Origin: Hedera helix
Lineage: Eukaryota > Streptophyta > Magnoliopsida > Apiales > Araliaceae
Length of the DNA stretch: 64,000 nucleotides
Assembly: GCA_947179155.2 (NCBI GenBank)
Contig: OX359286.1
Span: 38,184,908 to 38,248,907 of the forward strand
Direction of reading: 5' to 3'
The notes beneath the pieces are model-generated. The model made no database searches. It worked only from the letters and a program-made list of their open reading frames with translations, and was not told the origin of the DNA. Positions 48,101 through 59,600 of this stretch are shown in pieces; position 1 is the stretch's first letter; every line of letters begins with the position of its first letter. The position numbers and the translations under genes are program-made.

Positions 48101-49340
48101 AGGTATTAGGTCAAACAATTCGTACCTCAGAATCAACTATCCAACCGTGATACAGTGCTATATCCAACAAATCAAATATTGCACACTCTCTCGTAAATTC
48201 AAAATCATCAATTCTGCAAGAATTACACATATTTCATGCTGTCAATATAAATGGAGTATTAAAATAGAGAAAAGAGGGAATCCACACCATCCAAGATATT
48301 ACAGCACCATAACCTAGACTATACGAAATGGCCACTACTTTTTAAAGGATAAAAAGAACAAGCATACAAAAAAAAATATTGTACCTTCTAAATTTTATAT
48401 TCACATCAATCCCAGTTGTAAGTCGAGGGAGCAGATCAATTGCATCAGCAATGTTCTGTTGTTGGTTTTCAACATACCCTGCATCTTTGTTCTGCACCCG
48501 AATTATACAGTAAAGAATTTTATCTTGGTTTGATCCTCACCATACAGGAAAATAAATTTTAACAACAAACAAGGACTAAAGCAACTTTTCGACTTTCAAG
48601 GACTTTCCCTTTTACATACTCATTCACTGTATGAACAAAATAAACAATCAAATGATCAAAACAAGTACTTACATTAACATTAATGTTTGAATCTATCAAC
48701 CGCTCTGCAACAAGTGAGAGCAATTTCTCCTGAGAGATTTCAGGAATGTCTGGACTCAAGGTCAAATTGTTCTTCAACAAGAGAACATTACCTAACACAA
48801 AAGAAAATACCCACCAATAGTTCATTAATAAATGCAATTCTGAGCCTAATAACTGCAAGATTAATCACACAATTACTTATAAAAAAACAAATCTTTTATC
48901 TCACAGGAACTTTAAATTAATAACAGAATCTAACACAGTGGCCATCAAATCATTTCAATGTGAATTGTGAATCATGCAAAAAAAAAAAAACTCTAATTGA
49001 CCATTTGTTAATCATATGACGTTCAATAAACTAAAATGCTAACACCACAAAACAATTGACCATATTAAACAAAATTCACTGTGTTTCAATCGATCATTTG
49101 ATTCCTAATTACATGCTCAAGAACTGAAATGATCAAAAAACAGCGCGTTAAGACTTGACAGAGAGAAAATTAGAAACCCTAAAAGTGAGAGAAGTTATTA
49201 CAAATAGCGAGAAGAGGGCAAGGGCCATTATCGTTCTGAAGAATGATAGGCGTAGTCCGACCCAAGAATTGTATAACCTTGGTCTTGTGTGCCAATTCTT
49301 TTGCTGGTTCAGCTATTCGCTCTTCAGAAGAAGCCGCCAT
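39134..49340 (-). CDS. MINDY-family deubiquitinase (DUF544/FAM63 type) with C-terminal CaaX box, 704 aa
   Basis: Twelve exons (minus): 49340-49202, 48791-48673, 48491-48385, 48213-48126, 43476-42384, 42255-42201, 42083-42002, 41786-41706, 40652-40545, 40451-40402, 40190-40076, 39211-39134; in-frame sum 2,115 bp. Predicted role: a Lys48-selective ubiquitin-chain hydrolase. The catalytic Cys is Cys41 in QNDNGPCPLLAI and the catalytic His is His555 in FRNNHFNTMFKFDG. The domain start (residues 20-175, through SYNTLMGDLVELET) and its end (517-625) are separated by an acidic, Ser-rich, probably disordered linker of about 340 residues, most of it in the large exon 5. A ubiquitin-binding helix-like segment EEEAELLRALKLSEA (about 234-248) and a MIU-like DLQLAIALQQQEFEQQ (643-658) are visible. 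The protein ends KCVVM, a CaaX prenylation signal. Intron 4 (4.65 kb) contains a Pack-MULE-like insertion. No lesion was seen. Confidence 0.94.
44698..44812. mobile_element. Palindromic hAT-like MITE, 115 bp, in MINDY intron 4
   Basis: The ends are GGCGACTGTTATTTT and, read inward from the right, GGGAGCTGTTATTTTC. Perfect 8-bp TAAAGATA copies flank it (44690-44697 and 44813-44820). Long inverted arms carry ACAAG(A/G)(T)TC...TCTCTCACATG. Confidence 0.82.
45675..46991. mobile_element. Pack-MULE-like element in MINDY intron 4, 1,317 bp
   Basis: Terminal inverted repeats of roughly 230 bp start GGCTTAAATATAAAT at both ends and include the shared block CCACGTCATAAATT(A/G)ATGACGTGG. The element is flanked by a perfect 9-bp target duplication, TTCTTTTAA (45666-45674 and 46992-47000), the length expected for Mutator-like elements. 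No transposase was seen. The interior holds a fragment of an EXO70 gene on the minus strand. Confidence 0.9.
46251..46611 (-). pseudogene. Captured EXO70 (exocyst subunit) gene fragment
   Basis: The minus-strand frame reads ESLKREIVTWIKTLKEFSN, then, after a stop (TGA, where the family has a codon before GV), GVMIQLINFLEAVVMTKLSSEKLFKFLDVY and LDGLFPSDCVDVLKSETSMTRS. The hallmark RLGEA follows in a shifted frame (46285-46260). This fits the mid-C-terminal region of EXO70B-like exocyst proteins, which tether secretory vesicles to the plasma membrane. It covers about 120 of some 600 residues and is broken by at least one stop and one frameshift, so a working protein is not expected; the subfamily is a best guess. 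Confidence 0.82.
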
Positions 49341-49785
49341 AGATGTTCCTTTCAGTAACTCCGATATATGTATGTATCTGTATCTGTACCTTTCAGAGCC
49401 AGATAATCTAGAGAGATGAACAGCGCGGGTGGGAAAAAGGTTTCAGAATGGGGCCGGACGAGATTATATTTAAGAAAATACTCCAAGAAAAGTTCTGGTT
49501 TTTTCTTTTCCAAATAGCGTGTGAAAATAAATGTCTTAATTTCTTTTTCTAGAATAAAATTTAAATAAATTGGACCAATAGATAGGGAAAAAAAATTATC
49601 TTTGGTCCTAAGCAAAAAGTTCAAATTGTTGTCTTGTTGAAAAAATAAAAGAAAAAAAGAAGTATTATTATATTTGACATACGAACAGAATTACTCCCTC
49701 CATCCTCATAAAAAAAATTATATTTTAAGTATACTGTTTTATACGGTACACGCATGTGTGTAATTAATGAAATATAAAACTAAAT

Positions 49786-49788
<3 letters not shown>

Positions 49789-49838
<50 letters not shown>
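49789..49838. repeat. (AT)n microsatellite
   Basis: About 25 uninterrupted AT repeats. Confidence 0.95.
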
Positions 49839-49841
<3 letters not shown>

Positions 49842-50281
49842 GGTAAAAAGGGTAGAAACTTTTGTAACACAGTTACACAAAATGGTGGGTCCACTCATAT
49901 TCTTAATAGATATCCTTTACATATATGGAAAAAAAAAAAAAAAAAAAAAAACAGAGACAAGTAACAAATTTTAATCTAATTTATAATAAATTTCAGTAAA
50001 TGCATGATGATTCTTTCACGATATGATTTTATTAAAATGGTTAAGTGGGTATTATGGTTATGGAATTTATCTCTAGTTATCCGAATATACTTTGCGGATT
50101 TATTTATTTATTTTCAAACGAAGTGTCCCATGGCCTTACCTCGTAATATTGTGCAACATTGCAATCTAAATTCTTAAATAATATCGTCAACATGGTAAAG
50201 AAAATGTTTTTAGTGGAGTAACTGCAATTGTTAAATTTCAATCTTTTGACAAGCTAAACAATCTTGTGGGTGGGGGCCAAC

Positions 50282-50283
<2 letters not shown>

Positions 50284-50353
<70 letters not shown>
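50284..50353. repeat. (AT)n microsatellite
   Basis: About 35 AT repeats directly abutting the left edge of the inverted-repeat element at 50354. Confidence 0.95.
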
Positions 50354-50355
<2 letters not shown>

Positions 50356-50496
50356 ATGGTTCAAAAGCATACCTCTTAAATAACACACTTTCTTAAGTAG
50401 CATAAATTTATCAAAATGACGTCGTTTTGAAGAAGATATGTTATTTAAGAGAGGTATATTATTTAAGATGTATGCTTTAAAATTAATATAAATCTA
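50354..50496. mobile_element. MITE-like hairpin element next to an (AT)n run
   Basis: The arm TTCAAAAGCATACCTCTTAA recurs inverted as TTAAGATGTATGCTTTAAAA at the right, with a second inner inverted pair (CTTAAATAAC...GTTATTTAAG). The centre has AAAATGACGTCGTTTT, a near-palindrome with a TGACGTC core. There is no coding content. Confidence 0.65.
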
Positions 50497-51371
50497 TTTA
50501 ATTTTAGACAATATAATTATTAAAATTATAAATTTTCTAAAAATACTTGTAGTTACATAAAAAAATTTCTTCAAAAGTTAGATAAATCACTTCAATTTTA
50601 AATTTAATTTTTTGTAATGAATTATAAAAAATTAATATTAATCTTATATTATAAAATAAATGGAAAATTTTGTAACAGAAAATACTAATTTGTATAGTAC
50701 TTGGGTCCAAGCCCTTGTGCGTAACTTCTGCATCTCGGGCTTTTTCACCAAATTCCTTTTTACAGCTCGCTCAGCCCAAGGTTTCCAATGTTCTAAGACG
50801 GGCTAATATAGAGTAAGTGGATGATTTGATCATTTTTGTATAAAAGTAGTATGCACGCACGCGTGATGCGTGTGATAGTAAATTATTTTTAAAATATGTT
50901 AGTTGATTTTTAAAAGCATAATATAAGAAAAAAATAAAATATAGATAAAGATAATAAATGTAACTTTCTTACTAAATTTACAAACTGTCAAATAATATAT
51001 TTTCTTTTTTTTACAACATAATACGGTTAACTGTCATATTTTGAAAGATCAAAGAGTGAATAAATAACTAACGTTTTGCTATTTCTTAGTAATATAAATA
51101 TATTCGTATTTCATAATACGGTTAACCAACATATTAATTAATTGATTACAATAAATTGAATCGAATTTTGCATAAAAATAAAATCTGCAGTACCTCGAAA
51201 GTAGGTCAATCGAGCAATAAACAAACACCTTTTCATTAAAAATTTCAAAAAAGTAAAAATAGAAATGATAATTTAAAAAGCGATTGCATAATTTATAACA
51301 TAAATATATAAAATTAGTTTGTTTTATTATTTTATCCATCCATCCATCAGAAATTAGGAAAGGAGGGAGCC

Positions 51372-51528
51372 ATGAAAAATTATTTCATGTTTTTTGAGCA
51401 AGTGAACAATATATTTTTCTCTCTCACATACATGTGAGTCCCATCACAGATGGATCCCACAAATATATGAGAGATGAAAGCATACTGTTGTTCATTTGCC
51501 CAAAAATATGAAATAATCTCTCAGGGGT
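51372..51528. mobile_element. MITE-like inverted-repeat element
   Basis: The left arm TGAAAAATTATTTCATGTTT, followed by GAGCAAGTGAAC, matches the reverse complement of the right arm GTTCATTTGCCCAAAAATAT and GAAATAATCTCTCA. The loop holds CTCTCTCACATACATGTGAG. The target duplication is not clear. Confidence 0.65.
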
Positions 51529-53074
51529 CAGACTCAATGACCACGAAAGATTGAGCCAATTGACGTGGGATTCTGTGTGGGAAGCCTATTCTATTCATTC
51601 ACATCCAATTTATTATTTTAAAATTTTAAATAAATCGTATTATTTTTTAATTTAAAAATATTTTAAATTAATTTTTTTAAATAATAATACTCTTATAATT
51701 TAATGCGGATGAAGTATATACTCCTAATAACATATCCTAAATATTATATTCATTCCTTACAGAAGTTGTACTTTTAAAATTCACAAACTAAGATTTATGT
51801 TTGACATATTTTAAAAGAAAAAAGAACTTTTCATATGATAAATTGTACTATTTAGAATTTAATATTAAGAAAATCTTAACATTTTCAATACAAATTTTAA
51901 TATTCAGAAAAGTACTAAAAATGACTAAAAGATATAGTAAATAATAATTAACAGAAAATAGAAAAAAGAATTATAAATACTTGACATTTAGATAATTGGT
52001 AAGTTGAAGCCATGCATCTCATCGGTTGTTATGGTCATAGTTGTTACCATCTAAATCACTAACAAATTCCTGATATTATGAACTCCATAAATCTTAACCG
52101 CAAAAGTAGTGTACGTCTCTTTCTATGGAAAGGAAGAAGAGGTCAAGTCCCAACGGGATTGAGATCTCTCTCTTTTTCTTTCTTTTCTTTTTTTCATTTT
52201 ATTTCCTCTCCTATTCTACCCTATCTAATATATTAATATCAACGAATTTTTGTATTTATTTATAAGATTAATATTAATAAAAACTTATATTTAAAAGTAA
52301 GACTCGAGATCAATTTTTTAATTAATTAAAGAATCAATCGAGTTCAGTCGTAATTTATATTATCTGATTGAGTTATAATATTAAATGTTTAGTTAAATAT
52401 TTTTTTAATTATTTAATGTGGGTGTGTTGTTAAGATATTCATATCACATTCGTGTCTATTCATTTTTCGGGTTTTAATAATATATCTAATTATAATCACA
52501 TTTAATTATGAATTTTATAAAATATAGCAAACTTACACTCATTACAAAATAAAATTTAGTCTATTCTATTATAAAAATATTAAAATTAAAATGTTCTATA
52601 TAAAAAATGTGCTCTTTTTATATATATAAAAAGCTCAATCTATTCTATTATAAAAATATTAAAATTATATATAAAAATATAATTTTTTTAATATTATAAT
52701 ATTATAAATATAATATTTATTTCTTTAAAATGTACAGGGATAAATTGAAGAATGAATATAATGGAAGAGATTTTAATCTGTGTCACAATTTAATATTTAT
52801 CGTTATTATAAAAGATAATATTACAATAATTAAAACTTGTCCATATAAAATAACTTGAATAAAAAATATAATGGGGGAGAATTCGCAAAGTATGTATCGC
52901 AAGTTGGATTTGGTAAAATAATGAACTCAAGGGAGGGGTCACCGTTTCATTTTGATCAATGAGAGTTTTTTTTTTAATTTTTAAAATGATATTTTTATAT
53001 ATATTTTTAATATTTTTATATGTGCTCTTTTTATATAAAAAACGAGACACTCTATTCTCTTATAAAATAATGAC

Positions 53075-53380
53075 TAAAGTATATATTGTACCTTAAAATT
53101 ATATAAATTTTGAGTTTTGTAATTTAATATTTAAAATGTATCGAAGCGCACCTTAAAACTCTTTTTTATAGACAAAATGCACTCTTTAAAATTTTTCGTT
53201 ATAAAAAATGCACCATAATTTTTTTTTATTAAATAAAATCTATCCTCAATTTTGAGTACAAACAGTATTTTTTAAACGAAAAAATATTTTATGGTATATT
53301 TAAATACGTTTTAAATATTATAGTGTAAAACTCAAAATTCCTATAATTTTGAGATATAATCTATATTTTAATCTATAAAA
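53075..53380. mobile_element. Palindromic MITE-like element, family member 2
   Basis: The left arm AAATTTTGAGTTTTGTAATT, then TAATATTTAAAATGTATCGA, is mirrored at the right by TACGTTTTAAATATTATAGT and AAAACTCAAAATTCC. The internal blocks (AAAATGCAC, inverted) match the element at 35425-35720. Confidence 0.68.
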
Positions 53381-56300
53381 ATATTAAAATTATATGTAAA
53401 AATAATATTTTTTAATACAACTAAGCCACTCACAGTCGCAAGTCTAAAATATACTCTACAAAAGACGAGGATAAAGAATAAAAAAGAATAAGTATAAATA
53501 TATAATAACTAAATATTATATTTATTTACATTATTAAAAAATAAATATGATATTAAAATTTGTGATATATTTTATTTTTTAATAGTATAAATAAATATAA
53601 TATTTAGTTATTATATATATATAGACTTATCTAATAAAAAAAACAGTTACGCACCACATAAGGATAACCCACGTGACACGGTCTATGGATTGATGACTTG
53701 GCGTCAATTCATTGGCTTTCTTCTTTTGGCATTGTACGGACTACTGTTGACATATATCAAAGAATAATTTTAGATGTACAATTTTAAATATTATATATAT
53801 TATAATCATTAAAAATGAAATTTAAGACGAATTTTTTTTCAGTAATTAAAATATATATAATATTTAGAATAATATGTGATTGTAATGTTTAGAATAATGT
53901 GCGGCTATAATGTTGGTAGAGTTGCCCTATATCAAATCATCGTACGGACAAAAACTATTACATATGTTGATGTGACCACCGTGGGGTGCGTGAGATTTTT
54001 CAATTACTTCCGACCGCAGAACCGGCAAATTTGTAAATTGAAAATGTACTTTTATTTCATGTTTTATTTTTAAAAGTAATACTTTCTTTCTTTTGTTTTA
54101 AATTATAAAATTAATATTAATTTTTAAAAAATTAATTTAATATATTTTAAATTTTAAAATTAATATAATTTATTAAAAATTATGAAATATTATATTTTTT
54201 ATTTTTTCTGTCCTAAGATAAAAAAAATTATTATTATTTTAAATAGTTATAAGTTAAATGTCTATTTAACTTAAATAATTTATTTTTCACAATAATTTGA
54301 CTATAATATCCTTAGTATTAATTGTAATATTTCAATTCTCTATACATATTTATGGAACGTCACCAGTCACTTGTAAAAAAATATACAATTAAATGAAAAT
54401 TTAAATATAGATAATTTTATTATTTTATCCTATTTTTTAATATGCACAAAAAAGTCAACTAGAATTTTTATTCTGAGACTAAAAAGATAATGAATAGTAT
54501 TTTTATATTTTAAAAATATTCAACACTATATTGACTGAAATTTAAAAGGCTCCATGTTAAGTTTGAGTTTAAAAATGTTTTAAATTAACTTTAAAAAAAA
54601 TAATAATATTATATTTTAAAACGAAAAGATTATATGATGACAATGACAAGAGCATGATGTCATTTTGAATTACTACTAATAAAGAACGATCCTTTTTGTT
54701 GATATTTTTTAACAAATAAGACTTTTTTTTTAAGAACGTAAGGTGTGATAATATATATACTTCAAATTTTATTATTTGTGCTCTACAAATAAAATTTGAT
54801 TTTTTTTATTAAAGTATCATTTTGATATTTTCATAAACTTATTTATCATTTATTTGAGGGAGTAGTAAAACTGATTTATTTTTCATGTGAGAAAGTTTTT
54901 GTGAAAATATTAAAAGTTATTTAATTTAAATTTTAGAATAATAATTGGTGAAAGTTGGATTATATTTTGGAATTGATAATTTCACATAGAAACGTGATAT
55001 TCTCACATTTTTTAAAAAAATAAATCGCGAGTAAGATAGACTCACATCACATGAGATAGACTGACGTAAAAATAACACTTTGTATTTGCACGTGATTGAT
55101 TTTGTACACATATCAACTCTCTTAAACAAAATTGTTATTACCTAATTCTTTCCCCCCTCCCTTCTTTTGTTAGCGGGTATTTTAAAGATAAATTTGCTAA
55201 TCTTATATATAGCCAATATTCCTTCCTTAAACTCCAGATCTACTTGTCCTCGTCAAAGGCTTGAAGGTCAGTAATGGCCGTGGCCCTTACCCTCACCCAT
55301 GCTGTTAATCTCAACGACAATAATAAAGAACAACGGGTACGAACAATAAAAAAAATTCCAAACTTTTGAAAGATATTAATATTAATTGTTGAGTTATTTA
55401 TTTATTAGCACCGAAGGGCCGTTTATATTGGTCTCAGCCCTTATTCAATCCTAATTAGTGACCATATTAAATCCTAATTAGTATGAAAGTTAAATATTCA
55501 GCAATGATTAAGATAACAGTTATTTTCTCCAATTATATTTTCGATATACGATTCCTAACAAGAGTCTTTAACTTAAGGAACTGAATAAGTACTATAAATA
55601 TTAGGTTAACAATTGAGATATGATTCTTTTTATACAAGTCAATGTCCAAATCAAAAGTTGAGCATATAAATAGATTCGAGCATTAACATTTACTTTTTAA
55701 ATCGTATCAAAATATGCAGAATAATATTTTGAATTTGAAAAATCATGTAAATGTATAAACTTTAATGCACGCTAAACAAACATGTATCTTACACATTAGG
55801 CTAGAATAATCGCTTATTATAACCGCTTATAAAAATATTTGACACAACTTAAAATTATATTGTAGTGAAACTTAATTACATGACTAGCTTGTTTAATTTT
55901 ATTCAGCTGCCCCCTAAGGTCCAGTTCTCTACTGTGCTTCCAGTCCTTGGTTTCTTTTCACAAATTTTAAATTGCTGGGATCAACCTCGTTTGCTGTTCT
56001 TCACCACCATTACCATTATAGGAGGGGGAGGAGGATATTCCATTAATTTATTTCTTTTTTTGGGATTGTGTTTGTGAATGGAGTATTACTAATTAATTAC
56101 TATTACCTAGAATATACTCCGTACGTAAAGTAAGGGGGCCTCTAGATGAGAGTGCAACTAGTGAGTTTACTAAAAGGAGAAAAACAAGATGAGGTTCTTT
56201 CCTTAATCATTCATGTCCTTTGGCTTTGTTCCAAACTATACGCAAGCAAAAAAAGAGAGAAATTATTCTCTACTGGAAAAAATTGTTTGATATTTCTCGT

Positions 56301-56664
56301 CTTAGCTGTGTATGAAGTTTTTTCCTAGCTAGGGTTTATATTTATAGTAATACTTTCTCTCTTATCCCCATAAAAATCTTCCATTATTTTCTTGCTTTCC
56401 TTTCAGATCTGCTTTTGTCTGGGTTTCCTCTTTTGGATCCGATCAACTTCCATCCTTAATTAGCCATAAATAGCCAGCCCCTTTCTATTCTTAGAAACCT
56501 AACTAAGTAGCTGAGATTTTCTTGGAAACCCTATATACATACTTATATATATATATATATATATAGAGTGAATTAATTAATTATAATTTTTTCTGGGAAT
56601 TTCTTGGAAATCGGTTTGGGTGAGCATAATTATAAATAAATTAATTAAAAAAATATAAGAGGGA

Positions 56665-59600
56665 ATGGTGAGAGGAAAAACAGAGATGAAAAGAATAGAG
56701 AATACAACAAGTAGGCAAGTGACCTTCTCAAAGCGCAGAAGTGGACTCCTGAAGAAGGCGTTTGAGTTATCAGTTCTTTGTGATGCTGAAGTTGCACTTA
56801 TGGTCTTCTCTCCAACTGGGAAGCTGTATGAGTTCTCCAGCTCATCTAGGTACGTACACTACTTCTTTTTCTTCTTCTTTTTATAATTATATATGTATAT
56901 ATAGTATTTCTATAACCCTTCATCTTCATCTTCATAATCAGATCGATAACTATTTTATGAAACTGTTTTGGAAGCTAATTTAATTATTTTCAGCATCGAA
57001 TGGTGGGTTTAATTTCTATTTACTTTTATCTATATATATCATTGTACTATGTTGATGATAATAGTTAATTATGGTATTACTTTTCTTTACTATACACTAG
57101 CTGCTAGCTTAACAAGTACAAGTACATAATCACAAGCTTTTATTGTCTGCACAATTAGTCGTCATCTTATTTCTTTTCTAGCCAGCTAAAACTTTTTTCT
57201 TCTTCTATGGAATCAAATCTTACCTACTGATTTTGTTTCTATCTAGCTATCTATCTATCTATATATATATATGAGTGCATCTGGTCTTAATTTGTTTACT
57301 TTTCTCAAAATCCCTAAGTAGTGGAGATGATATTAAGATTGAGTACACTAATTCCAAATATCAAGATTGCGGATCTATCTATTAATATATTCCAAAAGGA
57401 AAATTCTATAGGAAGCATTTTATGCTAAATATGAAACAATACTCCCTCCTAAGAGTTAAATGACTTCTAGTTTTGTTTTAAAATATGAGCAAAATGAATT
57501 TTGAAAGTATAAATATACAAACGCGTGCTTCATTTCTCAAGAGGGGATAACTATCTACTTAATTCTTACATTTTCAGTAAGTTGTTGTTACATTTTGAAA
57601 TAAAGGGAATCGTTTTGAATTCTACACATGGCAAGGTACAACAATTTTGAATTCTACATACGGGAAGGTACAATAATTTTTCTCATGATAACTTCATTGG
57701 GAAATTAAATTGTCTAAATTAAAGCATGCTTTTATTGTACAAAGGTTAGCTAGTACTTCTCTCTATTTTTATTTATATTCTTCTACTTCAATGTTGTAAC
57801 GCACTAGCTATTTACTGAAAATATATACTAATAGTAATATAAGTAGATAATATTTTCTCAAAGGCTTAATTAGTTCAAAACTATCCTATTAATTCTGTAC
57901 TTATCTTCAAACTAACAAGGAGACTTTCAAGCTTTTCAGGAAGATTAGTTACAGATACATATTAACACTTTTATTTGGACACTTTCCCTATAGATGGAAT
58001 ATTGCTGCTCTCTATTCTTCAAATCAACCAGCACTAAAGAATAAGTGATTATATCAACATTATTTTTTCCCTTGTTAATGGGATTAAGTTTAGTTAATCA
58101 TTTATTAAGATATGATTAAAGGAAATGCTGATATTTTATATGCAAACATACCAAAATTTCATCAGTCAACACTCCCTTTTTATATATGAAGCATCTAATC
58201 ACTTTCTATAAATTCTTTATTACAAAAGCATCAGATGATCTATATGTCCTCATTTAGAATTCATGCCTATTGCTTTGGAAGAACATGTTCTCCAGTTTGA
58301 AATAGACAACATTTCCCAAGTTCCATTGTCTTTTCTTTTTCTGGATATTAGAATTGAAAACAAAACTCCAAATATAAATTCATGGTCTTTTCTCTTTTGT
58401 TCATGAAAAAATAAAACCCCAAGCTTCGTGGTCTATTTTTTTCAGTTATTGCACAATCTTTGGATTGGTGGTTGTTTTACTAGCAGAGGCTATATATATG
58501 CATAATTGCCTATTCGAGCTACAATGGATCTTGGATCAAGGCTAGCTCCTCTTAGATCTGGGAAGATTAGTCGGTGTAAGCTCATTAATTGATTTCAATA
58601 TTATTTGATTAATAATCACTATGATAAGGGGTTGAGGTACAATTTAAAGCTACTGGTAAATACCAATTCTAAACTCAAGCAGAAGGGTATGTCTCCTTTT
58701 GGAACTCCACAAAAACCATGTCACACCAAAAAACTAGAAACAATCACATTAATTGAATTTATAAACTTTATAATTAAACGAATTTACAAAGTAAGATAAA
58801 ATTAACTAAACAGCTAAAATATATTTGTAGGCGAAGAATTTCGTACCTCGCTAGGGTTATGATTTCGTATCGATGATGGAGGCGAGAAATCTGCGAAAAA
58901 TATGGAATCAATTAATTGATTGAAGAGAGTAGAAGAACATGTGAGCAACTACTCGAGTAACACAAGGCAAAGCTCTCGGGGTCTCAGCGTAATCGTTAGT
59001 GTCCAAGAGTCTTTCGTGTGTTTGTGATCTTGAGGGAATCCAAGTTCGAATTTGAGGGTCCAAGTGTAATCATAAGTGTCTCAAGTCAAAATTGAATTCG
59101 AAGTCACCAGCAAGTTGAGAGATGATTCGAGTCCCTTGGGTCTGGAAAGAATTCTCTAAATGGCCAAAAGTCCCCCCTCTTATGAAGTTGGGGGGGGGGG
59201 GGATATTTATAGAGTTCCTGGTTAGGGTCATGTGTTAGGCATGTGACTCTGGGAAATTTTTTAGAAATACCATAGTAATAGGAAATTTTTTAGAATACTC
59301 ATAGTTACCCAAGTAATGCCTAGATCGTCCTGTTCTTCTAGTCACCAATCAAATTCCTTAATTGATTCTTGATAGGAGTTACCTCCACAAGCCTTCTGTC
59401 TCGGGACTAGTGGAGGTCCCTTACAAGTCTCGTTCATTTATTCCCGTCTTGTTCATTTAATTCTTTAAGTCATATGTGAAACCTAATTTTGTACTTGGGC
59501 CCACAATATTGATATAATCTGAATAATAAAATTTAAACCTTAAACACCTGAAATTATCCTTTAAATACTAAACAATAAGCTGAAAATTCTAATTACGAAA

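Larger units (their letters stand above)
49341..56664. other. Long intergenic region between the MINDY and MADS-box genes
   Basis: 7.3 kb without a supported gene. The first few hundred bases are the MINDY promoter side (about 49341-49650), and the last 1-2 kb the MADS-box promoter side. Between are (AT)n runs, a 22-base poly(A) run near 49929, a partial ACTCCCTCC end at 49694, three inverted-repeat elements (listed) and very AT-rich filler. Short frames such as 53876-54073 show no family motifs. Confidence 0.5.

Noticed and set aside
58490..58600. SINE remnant (a stretch with GGGAAGATTAGTCGGTGTAAGC)
   Set aside because: It looked vaguely like the 3' body of plant SINEs, but no pol III boxes or poly-T/A tail with duplication could be shown.
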